A DNA stretch of 64,000 nt, taken from assembly GCF_008831285.2 (NCBI RefSeq), contig NC_045145.1:23990802-24054801 (forward strand). Reading direction: 5' to 3'. The notes under the pieces were generated by a model, which was not told the origin of the DNA, did no database searches, and saw only the letters and a program-made list of their open reading frames with translations. Position 1 is the first letter of the stretch. Each line of letters starts with the position of its first letter. Below, piece after piece: positions 1 to 9,337 of the stretch. The position numbers were made by a program, and so were the translations under genes. The DNA is from Nymphaea colorata. Lineage: Eukaryota > Streptophyta > Magnoliopsida > Nymphaeales > Nymphaeaceae.

Positions 1-1025
1 AGACTGTACACTAGCCATCTTTCACCATTACCATCCACCACCTGTGTTTCCCTTCTGGCTGTCAGTGAGCGAATCTTTCAATGAAAATTAAGACTTGGAG
101 ACGCTTGATGTTTTTCCCTGGTGGTGGATGGAATGAAAAAATGGCAGCTCCTTCACTACATCTTCAGATCCCCACTAACTACCATCTCAACATAAGAAAA
201 CTGGGAAGAAGTTCCAGACTGCCAAGTCCTTTCCCCCACTGTATTCACTTCTTCTCTATTTATGCAAGTCTTGAGATTCGAAACCCGTCATTTTGTAAAG
301 CTGTCAGAGGTTTATTAAAGTGGATTAGTGGTTCAACATGCTAGTTCTTCGCTCTTATTACTCTTCGGTTTTCTGTTTCTTCTTTGAACTTTTACTTTCC
401 ATTTTCAATTGTATTGGTTAAACCACGGGTTGTTGCCACCTTTGATTTGTCCTCTTCTTTTCCTGTTTGCGAAGCTTTATTTTTGTTCCACATGGTTAAT
501 GATGATTGGACACCAGGGGAGATGCTGGTATCAAGAGCAAGTAATATTAGTCTTCTTGGCCAACAGTTGGCTTTTCTTGACCAAGAAAATGATTAATTCA
601 ACTGGTTGCAATTTCATAGTTACATTACCAATTTGACTTAAGATCATTCTAGTTGGTACTTTTGCTTCCTTTTTGTAGTTCCACCAAATGAAGATGACAA
701 CTTACTGAAGCAATGTTTCATCAAGAATTATGAGAAAATTAACCTAATAGAGAAGTCAACACTTAGCCAGAGTTGTACAGTTGTTTGTGTTTATTAATGT
801 TGCTACAACATTTGAGAGTCAGTAGAGCTTTTGGAATTTCCTTTTCCTTACTTTGTTAATGCAAACATCAACTTGAAATAGAGCACTTCCTCCTTGTCAA
901 ATCAATAGTTGGAAGGAAATGAAAAATTGAAGCATGTAGATAGATTTGTCAACCATGGCCACAAATTCACTCTGGATATAGGCACACTAGACGTGAAACA
1001 AACCCACGTAACTAAAGATTAACCT
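1..1025. other. AT-rich non-coding stretch, no gene recognised
   Basis: Short open frames near the left edge (around 81-344 and 384-596) have no recognisable domain, no splice-consistent context and biased T-rich composition. I see no repeat or RNA gene here. Confidence 0.4.
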
Positions 1026-1209
1026 AAAAAAACATGGTTTTAACTTCTTTGTCCTCTTCTTGTAGTTTTCATCACAATTCACAATATCAAGCAAAATTTG
1101 ACAAAATTCCACTCGCCAAGCTTTGGAATTTTGTCAAATTTTGCTTGCTATTGTGAATTGTGATGAAAGCCACAAAAAACAGGGCATAGAAGTTAAAACC
1201 ATGTTTTTA
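1026..1209. mobile_element. Fold-back element (MITE-like hairpin), ~184 bp
   Basis: The two halves are near-perfect reverse complements. The left arm starts with AAAAACATGGTTTTAACTTC and the right arm ends with GAAGTTAAAACCATGTTTTT. The apex is near 1112-1120 around AAGCTT. Transcribed, it would make a long hairpin. No clear target-site duplication was found, so the class is not assigned. It could be a MITE or a small-RNA hairpin locus. Confidence 0.7.
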
Positions 1210-1865
1210 TGAGCATTTAATTCAAATATTTTATCATTCTTTCCATGTATAAACTTGTTTTGCTCGAATGATTCATCAACTGCATGTTCAACATATACAC
1301 ACATTCTACAGAGGATGGATGAATCATAATAACCAGCATAATCATGGCCATCAAAACCAATCCTAATTACATGCAGTAATAATTAAAGTCAACAACCTAA
1401 ATCTCAAGTTCAATTTTAAATAAGTTCATGATATAGCAAGATCACATTGGCATCCACATGTAAGCAAGTCTTCGTACTGAGACTGATTCATATCCACATC
1501 TTTTAGCAACTATTATTCACGCATAAATCCATATGCTTAACCAAAACAACTGAGCGACAATAAATTAACTCATTTTCTCTTTTTACAATGCAGTGGTCCA
1601 GATATTCAACATGTTAAGATCGCAACACAAACAGGTGCATATTGCAAGCATCTACGTAAGTTAAAAATTAAAATGAGTCTGATCCAGAACCACATGCATT
1701 TTACAGCAACTAATATGCGTAGCTGTACATGACAATATAAAATTTTGTATTCGCTTATATAAAAAAAAAAAAATCGTAAATGATAGGTTGAACCTTCTCA
1801 AGAATGTTGAATATTTAATGGCAAACGGTTCCATATTTCATCACTCGAAAATCGGAACTCTCTCT
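1210..1865. other. Intergenic, AT-rich, nothing recognised
   Basis: No coding, repeat or RNA signal was recognised apart from an A-run near 1760. It precedes the putative promoter of the gene starting at 1966. Confidence 0.4.
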
Positions 1866-1868
1866 TGG

Positions 1869-1876
1869 CTATAAAG
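1869..1876 (+). promoter_or_regulatory. Putative TATA box (CTATAAAG)
   Basis: CTATAAAG lies about 97 bases upstream of the ATG at 1966 and is followed by a pyrimidine-rich stretch at 1886-1930, a common layout for plant core promoters and leaders. Inferred from sequence only. Confidence 0.4.
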
Positions 1877-1965
1877 CAAGAGCAACCTCCCCCTCTCATG
1901 TGGAACTCTCCCTCCCTCCACAGCTTCCAATCATCTTAAACCTTCACTGCAACCCCATTCAGAAA

Positions 1966-2541
1966 ATGTGTGCATTGCTTCGCTTCGTAGAGAGGTTATC
2001 CCAGTCCTTCCAAGGCATGCTCGGCCATCTTTCTTGGAGGCTGGGGAGAACCATGTCATTCTTATCGTCTTTCCATGACCTCGAATCGGGCGCTGACCCA
2101 AAGCATCCTACTTTCGGGCAGCCCCTCCCTCACATACCCTTCTGTCTCTGTCATTCGTCCTCCTCCACTGTTTCTGCCTCTTTGCCCACGATGAATCATT
2201 CCACTTTGCAGATTGAGACGCATCAACAACTTGTTATATCCAGTCCCGAGTTCCTCGGGATGCAGCTCGTCGATGTTCAGATCTGCGGAATTATTGATCT
2301 TGTGCCAGTGTGCTTGGTGAAGAAGCTGCTGGCCGACTGGCTCTGCCTCCCTTTGCTTGCAGTCTTGTGCTTGCTCGCTGTTGATTTCATTCTCTCTCAT
2401 TCCTACTGGCTACTATTTGCTCCATATCTACGAATTAGTAAGGTCCTCCTTAACCACATTCTAGCCATCTCCCTTCTTGTTACAACACTTGCGGTGCTCA
2501 TCACCGTTGGATCGTGCATTGCACATTCCACCATGCTTTGA
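1966..2541 (+). CDS. Hypothetical small membrane protein (191 aa)
   Basis: The frame is open from upstream of 1900. The first ATG in frame is at 1966 (MCALLRFVERL) and gives 191 residues. The N-terminal half is polar and Ser/His/Pro-rich. The C-terminal half has two strongly hydrophobic spans, roughly residues 120-145 (rich in Leu, Cys, Ala, Val) and 165-187 (rich in Ile, Leu, Val, Thr), consistent with two membrane helices. A TATA-like box and a CT-rich leader lie upstream, and an AATAAAG polyadenylation-like motif lies near 2770. I do not recognise the family. The overall plan (polar front, hydrophobic back, ~200 residues) resembles that of the genes in the two palindromes, but no sequence match is evident. 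It could be a chance open frame, because an antisense frame overlaps it. Confidence 0.4.
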   Translation: MCALLRFVERLSQSFQGMLGHLSWRLGRTMSFLSSFHDLESGADPKHPTFGQPLPHIPFCLCHSSSSTVSASLPTMNHSTLQIETHQQLVISSPEFLGMQLVDVQICGIIDLVPVCLVKKLLADWLCLPLLAVLCLLAVDFILSHSYWLLFAPYLRISKVLLNHILAISLLVTTLAVLITVGSCIAHSTML

Positions 2542-5028
2542 CCAGCAAGGATGAACCCAATAATCCTCATTTTCTTTTTCTTTTTCTTTTTCTCTCACAC
2601 GTATATTTGGATTAAAAAATATTTTTTGGCTTTTTTATCCAGTTGTAATAAGATTTTAACTGTTTACGCTTACTTAAGTACTCTTTCATACCATTTTGAA
2701 TGTCATCCTAAATTAAGCCCAAGTCCGTTTTGTGGACTTGGGCCAGTTCTGTCGGCTGTTCATATCTTGAATAAAGATTGTTTACAATATGTTCATGGAA
2801 TTAGATGTGTTTCATTCGAAATGAGATGTGGAATGTCATGGTGCTTTCAATGTTCATTCTCAGTCATGCTCAACTTTTTAACGAACAAACCTTGATCCTT
2901 AGAAATAAAATGAAAAATGGTGCTTCATGTAAGGAAGGAAGACCGCCAGTCTTGCCTCAAGGAAACTTTGTAGTTTTTTTTTTCTTTTTTTTTGGTTGGG
3001 GGTAGAGGGAATAATTTAGTTCATTGGCACTTCCTTCTTTACAGATGTTTTTTTTTTTTTTCTACGAGATCTTTGTACAAAAAGCATGCCTAAATTTTGA
3101 TTGGATAACAAAAACAAGAACAATTAACTTTTGATATCTTATAACAAAAACCAAACAAGTTTGATTTCTTTTTCACCTTTTATTCTCTAAGTTCCAGAAA
3201 GATTTGTGTATTATGGGGTTTTATGAGAGAGCGTCGAAGTGGGTGGCCAGTGGCCAGTTTCTATTTCAAATCTTTGGAATGCCATTTCTTTGTATTATAA
3301 AAAAGGTCTCTAACAAGCAAGTTGAAGCGATAAGGGTGACACCTCAAGACATCGAAAGCAAACCATGTATCTTAAAGAAACAAGGGGTTGGGTGAAAGCT
3401 CCTGCTTTCTTCTAAATGGTATGATGAAATACTTCTCCTACTCACCCAAAAATTTAGTCAATTAAGGGGAAAATTTAAATCAATTTCATCAAAGTTGTAC
3501 TGTGTTTTTCCAAAAGACTTCCATTTCTTTGTGTTTGTTACAATATATTTTAAAATATGAAAAATAGAAAACAATTCAACATAAAACTTGAACAATTAAT
3601 ATATGTCCTGATTAAATTATCAAGAAATTAATGACACTGATGTAATTTTGCATTTAGTGTATCGATCATGTTTTACTGAAGGATGTTGTCCGAGAGGGCT
3701 GTCGGGCTTCTAACCATTAAAAAATTAATGTTTGGGTGCAGCCAGTTCACTGGTGAAAATGAACTAATATATCCAAACTTATGATTCGTTTTTATATATC
3801 GAAATTTTTACATTTCTTCAGTCTTATGATTCGTTAAATTATATTTTGGCTATAATTGTGTAGTGCATATGTAGGCCCTCATAAGACAGCCGACCCTATA
3901 TATATATTAAGAAAAATGTGCAAACTAGTATTAAATGATGAAAATGATCATCTTTTTATCCTTGGTTTTCTGTTTAACTGTCCATCATATTAAATTAAAC
4001 AGCCCAATTACTTAGACGGTTAGGTGATTCTGAAACAATTAGTGGATATAAAATTTGAAAAACAAATAGATGCCAGAGATCCTGGCTCTATCTCAAAAAA
4101 GGAAGAGGGTTGAAATGTTGAAGGATCACATTAAAGTAGGATGTATCTTTACCAAATCCAATGGATTTATAAGATGTTTACATAATTGGATTTGAACATA
4201 AATTATAAAAAACTTATACCATTTCAAGTTGCAAATTTTAAATTTGAAATTTGGATCCAATCTGAATCTGACTTTTAATTTTATTACTTTGAATTAAATC
4301 TAATTTTAAAATATAGAACTGCATTTGAACTGTATCATTAAATATTAAAAGTCGACTTTCAAAAAGTATAAATACTAGATAAATATAGGGTACTTATTTT
4401 GAAAAATCTGAATTCGAATTCACGAATCTCCTTGGTTATTTACTTCACATATACTCTAGATCTGATAGAATGTCATATGAATCCTATCTCAGTTAGACAT
4501 TTTTTTTCATATCTAATTTTTTAAAACAATTCAATTAGTTTTTTTTTTCTGGTATCTGATAATTTAGAACAATTCAATCAGATATCTATCCAAATCCATT
4601 CAATTGACATTCATTAGAAAAATAAAAAAAATTGAAACGAAGGTAAAATTAATTAATTTAAAAAAAGTTTGAACACCCAACGGCATGTAAAAAAGCTCTT
4701 TCCCTCTTTCCTTTTTTTTTTTTTGGTACATTGGAGTAGTTTTGAAGAACCACATTAACTAACGCAAGTACGAGGTCGTTTCAACATAGAAAAATAAAAA
4801 GTTGTGAAAAGTAAAGGACATGGATGATTTTTTTTCTAATATTAATTCACGATTTTATTATTTTTCTGTTTATATTAACTATCCATTTAGAAAAAAGGCT
4901 GAAGTGGTTTCTTACAAGTTTGTCACCTAAAGGCACATACCAATTTTTATATCTACGTGTATGTAAAGTGTTTCACATTTGCCCTTAAAAAAACAAAAAA
5001 GAGATGGATGATTTAAATATGTTAAAAA
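2542..5028. other. Long AT-rich non-coding stretch with a dispersed-repeat fragment
   Basis: No gene was recognised. There are poly-T runs near 2575-2592, 2975-2993 and 3046-3060. About 3905-4070 resembles the outer left arm of the palindrome at 37.9-38.0 kb: both have a GATGAAAAT block, a CATCATATT block and a GATAG/GTTAGGTGATT-like segment in the same order and orientation. So part of it is an old dispersed repeat. Confidence 0.45.
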
Positions 5029-5177
5029 CTAGGGGTAAGCATCGGCCCGGCCTCTAACACCCCACCCGGCTCGGCCCGTCAGGCCTGAAGCCCAGCCAGG
5101 GCCGGGTGCCGGGCCTGGCCCCCAAAAGCCAAGCCCGGCCCGGCCCGGCCCGTTTGGCCGGCCGGGCCCAAACGGGC

Positions 5178-5397
5178 CGGGCCGAGCGAAGAGGGACAGG
5201 AAGAGGGGAGAGGGGGAGCGGGGAAGAGGGGAGAGGGGGAGCGAGCGGGACGGAGGCGGAGAGGGAAAAGGGAGAGGGAGGGGAGCGAGCGTGCGGGGGG
5301 GGGGGGGGGGGGACGGAGGCGGAGAGAGAGGAAGGGGAGAGAGCGTGCAGGCAAGGGACGGAGGCAGAGAGGGAGACGGGAAGGGAGATTAAATAGA
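5178..5397 (+). repeat. Purine-rich (GGGAGA/GGCGGAG) tract with an 18-G run
   Basis: This is almost pure purine on the plus strand, built from GGGGAGAG, GGCGGAGAG and similar units. An uninterrupted run of 18 G occupies about 5295-5312. Open frames across it are low-complexity shadows. Such tracts can form triplex or G-quadruplex structures (established for the sequence class, not shown here). Confidence 0.85.
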
Positions 5398-5408
5398 GGA
5401 CTTCATCC

Positions 5409-5600
5409 TTAGATTAAACAGAGGACTTCATCCTTAGTTAATGTAATTTGAGTACAATAACTACGGGGCTCTTCACCCACCAAATCCTTATGTTCGATCT
5501 TGCGTTCCTCCAAGCTTTTGCCGACGGAATCCCCCTGGACCGAGCGCCTCACTTCCATGAAACGCCACTCTTTAGCAAATAAATCCTTAATTTCCTCCAT
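5409..5600 (-). pseudogene. Exon-like fragment inside the composite repeat (unidentified)
   Basis: A minus-strand frame of 63 residues starts MEEIKDLFAKEWRFMEVRRS and has mixed, non-repetitive composition unlike the flanking purine tracts. It reads like part of an ordinary soluble protein, but I cannot name the family. On the plus strand, sequence at about 5880-5942 ends in a GTAAG donor-like site. Gene fragments captured between repeat arms are typical of transduplicating plant transposons; that origin is inference. Confidence 0.3.
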
Positions 5601-5992
5601 GTAATTCCATTACTTTGGGATTCGAGAACTGAGGGCATTTTCGAGTCGCCTTGTTGCTTTTGTCTTGAACACTTGCCCTTATGGATTACTTGCAGATAAT
5701 AAGCACTAGTAAATATCTGTGGCTTGCGGAAGGTTGCCACAAGAACAAGAGGGAAAAAGTCGAAAGCGATTGCCGATAACAACAAGCGTCAAGTCTCATT
5801 CCCTCGTTTCAAGCTTCAGGCATGCGATGCGAGCTGGTAAATCTTGTCGGACAGCAGGTTTATGTAATAAATCTGGGGATATGTATGATGTCAATGGAGA
5901 GACCAAGGGAGGTGGGTGGCATTGTTATCATGTACATGACTGTAAGTCTGCTGCCGCTCTTTTACGAGCACGGAATATTGACGGAATATTGA

Positions 5993-6232
5993 GGGAGGGA
6001 TAGGGAGACGGAGAGGGATAGGGAGACGGGAAGGGAGAGGGGGAGGGATAGGGAGAGGGAGAGGGAGAGGGAGACGGAAGGGAAGGGGGAGGGGAGAAGA
6101 GGGGGAGGGGAGAAGAGAGGGATAGGGAGACGGGAGAGAGGGAGACAGGAAGGGAGACGGGGAGCGGAGAGGGAGGGGACTGCGAGCGAGGGGATGCAGG
6201 CGGAGAGGGAAAGGGAAAAGGAGAGGGAGTCG
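5993..6232 (+). repeat. Purine tandem array (GGGATA / GGGAGACGGAGA units)
   Basis: Irregular tandem copies of GGGAGAGGGATA- and GGGAGACGG-type units run for ~240 bp, all purine-rich on the plus strand, matching the composition of the tract at 5178-5397 in direct orientation. Overlapping Ser/Pro/Leu-rich antisense frames are artefacts of this repeat. Confidence 0.8.
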
Positions 6233-6250
6233 GGCCGCCCTATAGGTATC

Positions 6251-7661
6251 AAAAAACTGATACAACAAATAAATAAAGAAACGGTGGTATTAGGAAAAGT
6301 GTCATCGACATAATAATTGTCAAGCAATATGGCAGACGTATGTTTGGACTGATATGGACCACCGGCCCATATAAATTCCCTTTTTTTCCTATTGATGTTT
6401 CATTATCTTTTTATTGATTTATATCTAAATGTCCCCTTCAAATTTAAAATCTAAACTAAGACATTGGACTCTTCTATTTTACTGTCGTACCCGAGTCGCA
6501 TCGAGTCGTGTGCACACCGAATATGGCTGCGGCTCTAACTCACACCTAGCCCAGTTAGAATGTCATATTACTAAATTGCTTATGTAATATATGTTGTTCT
6601 GATATTTTTCCTATACAATACAATTATTCAAGTATGTTATATATATTAATAACTAAATTGTAATAATAATATATACATGTTTATTCTTTTATATATATAA
6701 TAAATTCATAATAATAAAAATAATAAAATACCCTAACCGCACCCCGCGCCTAAATTTTTTGGAATATGACGTTCTGGCACCCGTACCCGCACCGGCACCG
6801 GCACTCGCACCCCACACTCTGGTGACATAGCTACCAATAGTTAGCAACTCTTTTTCCTTGCTTGTCTCTCAACCATACGTCTAGGACATATCAACATGCA
6901 TAATGATTTCTCACATGTCTAACACCTATAAGGGTATGGTACCTATCAATTTCTCATAGATTGTATATATACATAACGGATGGTGAATAGATCACTGGAT
7001 CCATTTATTTTTATTTTATTATAGTTACTTTCATTTAGTTATTGGGGTTGGACCTTCTCAAGAATCATTTGTTGGATTTTATGTGATGGATGCTTCCAAG
7101 ATGCATCTGCATGTTTTATTTATTTCTCAAAAAGAGAGAGAGAGAGAGAGAGAGAAAGAAAGATTGATCAATTGAGATTTGCCTTAATTCCCTTTTTCAT
7201 TCACAGTCTCTTCATTATTTTCTTTGATTCTTTTGCTTTATAGTTTTATGTAGTTTGCACTTGCATGACTATTAGAGTGAAAGACACCGTTAATATCGCT
7301 GTATAGTTATGTAGTTTTCACTTCCATGACCATTAGAGTGAAAGACACCATTAATATCCCTTCATCACCAAGTCATAAACGAACCGATACCCTCGAATGC
7401 ATTGAAGTTTTTGTCCCTACAAAACATTTGACCATAGTGGCTAGGGGTATTAGTAGTTTAGATTTTAAATTTGAAGGGGGCATTTAGGTATAAATTAATA
7501 AAAAGATAATCAAACATCAATATGAGAAAAGGGGAATTTATATGGGCTGATGGTCCATATCAGTCCAAACATACCTCTGCTATATTGCTTCACAATTATT
7601 ATGTCGATGACACTTTTCTTAATACCACCGTTTATTTATTTATTTGTTGTATCAGTTTTTT
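6251..7661. mobile_element. Element with ~210-bp terminal inverted repeats, no transposase
   Basis: The left arm at 6251-6459 (AAAAAACTGATACAACAAAT onward) is the reverse complement of the right arm at 7456-7661, with scattered mismatches. The 1.0 kb interior is AT-rich. It includes a CACCCGCACC-like block (6735-6820), a (GA)n run (7133-7156) and a direct duplication of a TTAGAGTGAAAGACACC block (7272 and 7332). No transposase frame exists, so it is non-autonomous. Long arms suggest a Mutator-like element, but a 9-bp target duplication was not found, so the class is open. Confidence 0.6.
7133..7156. repeat. (GA)n microsatellite
   Basis: Uninterrupted AGAGAG dinucleotides inside the element at 6251-7661. 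Confidence 0.9.
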
Positions 7662-8598
7662 CCTCTATATGGACTTTGATTTTGAAATTGGCAAATTTAC
7701 TTTATGAGTAATTGAACAAATCCTTTTTTTGTTTAGAATTAAAGAACATGAAGTGGGTTTGAGAAGTAAATCACTTTAACGGCTCATTAGTGAGATAAGT
7801 GACGCATGGGGGAAATTAATTCCATGTAAAAAGAAGCCACTTTAGTTTTATGGACATGTGAAACTTGCTCGCTCACCAAGCATGAGTTTACTATATTGAC
7901 AACAGCCGCATTAAGTTGGTCCATTGCAACCACAGCTGTTCTTAAAATCCAATCTGGATCAGTAATACTACTTGATGCATATTTAACGAGTACTTATTAG
8001 GCAGATTAAATTGATCTCTGTATGCTTTACAATCAATGGTTCACAAAGTAACAAAAACGTAGTTATGCCTATTACTAGTATTTTTAGTCGCTTTGGATGG
8101 AATGCTATTAGTTTTAAGCAAGAATATTATTGCTACATATTCATCCTCTTCAACCAAAAAATTCTGGCTTTCCCATTACACAACTCTAGATCTGAAATTA
8201 TCACCAAGAAGAGAAAATATATGATAAATTGAACAATGAATGTTGTATCATGAAATGCGTAGCTAGCTTTTTTTAATACACACTAGCTCATGCTTTGAAG
8301 GTTTCACACTTAGCAGCTTGAATCAGATAGTGAAAAAGGCAAATAAAAGAAAATCTTTTGAACAAATTAGGTGCAATTTTGCCAAGCCACTAAAAGTTAG
8401 GCTTTTTTTTTGGTAGAACATTTGCCAAGCAATCTGGAATCACTTGTTTGATGACGATAATATATCTCGCACAAAAGTTCTTGTGAAAGGTACCTGGCTT
8501 GGCGTGAACAGATATGTTGTCCATCCTTTCCACGATCACTTTCTCAGCTTCTCCATCTGGATTCTCGCCTACATTGGCCGGTTTATTACTGTTAATGG
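7662..8598. other. Non-coding; contains a dispersed repeat also found at 20.7-20.9 and 21.9-22.0 kb
   Basis: The block ATTTACTTTATGAGTAATTG at ~7697 recurs in direct orientation near 22010 and in inverted, diverged form near 20880. Sequence through ~7880 (the GAAATTAATTCCATGTAAAA block) also matches 20700-20850 inverted. No gene was recognised. Two short frames (8011-8232, 8444-8647) have no support. Confidence 0.5.
8594..8598. repeat. Target-site duplication AATGG, left copy
   Basis: AATGG immediately precedes the left LTR (TGTTATAG...) and is repeated at 14102-14106 immediately after the right LTR. It is the 5-bp duplication expected of Ty1/copia integration. Confidence 0.9.
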
Positions 8599-9285
8599 TG
8601 TTATAGTCGTGTCCCCCAACAAGAATGCTTCAACAACAATAAAATAGGGCAAACCACCACAAAACTGCTGAAAAACGGAATTACAGGGCAGCGTGCATAA
8701 GATCGAGATTCCAACACCAATGTTGCAGCAATATATATCAAAATATATGCTAGAGATGCAAGAAAAAGGAGACACCAATTTACGTGGAAAAACCCCCAAT
8801 AATGGGGTAAAAACCACGGGCAAGAGAGACTTTCTATATATCAAGAAAGGGAGCCAAATACACGAGCAACAATATCCCTACTGTTTTAAGAAAAACAGTG
8901 AACTCAAGAGAGCAATAACAATCTCTTATACGAATGAAAGAAAGAGCCCCAAAGATTCAAGAAAGAAATCACCCAATGAAGACTCCCTTCATTTTCTCTT
9001 TCTTCTTTGTCTTTCCTCTTTCTTCTTGGCGTGCCAATCGACCCACGCACCTTGCTGCGATTTCTCCTTCTTCTCCTCCTTGCCTTTCTCTTCTTCCTCT
9101 CCTCTTGATGTGAGCAGCCACAAGAGGAAACCCTCTTCTTTTTCCCCAAATGAAAAACGAGAGAGAGAGATGTGTGAGGCGTCGTAAGAGGGAGGGGCAC
9201 CATCGGGTGCCCTCTCCTTCACCCGCCCGTCACTTAAGTGACGGGCCGGGTCGGGTCCTCTTTTGAGGCTGGACCCGACCCAACA
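8599..9285 (-). repeat. 3' LTR of copia element 1 (687 bp)
   Basis: Nearly identical to 13415-14101. It contains a pyrimidine-rich stretch (9000-9110) and ends in a GC-rich inverted segment (CCCGCCCGTCACTTAAGTGACGGGCC) that could fold in the transcript. Frames within it are not genes. Confidence 0.95.
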
Positions 9286-9298
9286 AACTCTCCCTCCA
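9286..9298 (-). promoter_or_regulatory. Polypurine tract of copia element 1
   Basis: On the minus strand the sequence directly before the 3' LTR is purine-rich (GGAGGGAGAGTT), the position and composition expected for the plus-strand DNA primer. Confidence 0.75.
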
Positions 9299-9337
9299 GC
9301 CTCAAGAGAGGGATCATACCTGCAAAATGAACAAGAA

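Larger units (their letters stand above)
5029..6245. mobile_element. Composite repeat: GGCCCG-rich head, two purine tracts, enclosed gene-like sequence
   Basis: It starts with CTAGGGGTAAGCATCGGCCC, a terminus style seen in plant hAT-type non-autonomous elements, and runs into GGCCCGG repeats. The right side ends GGGCCGCCCTATAG, roughly complementary to the left tip. Between them lie a purine tract (5178-5397), non-repetitive DNA with exon-like composition (5400-5990) and a second purine tract (5993-6230). Target duplications are not clear. The assignment to a single element is inference; it could be two nested insertions. Confidence 0.4.

Noticed and set aside
5891-6327. Ser/Pro/Leu-rich minus frames of ~120 residues
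   Set aside because: Translation of a purine tandem repeat; no domain and no conserved start.
8693-9222. Open frames inside the copia LTRs (both strands)
   Set aside because: They repeat in the other LTR at ~13.5-14.1 kb, are low-complexity or charge-biased, and overlap LTR regulatory sequence.
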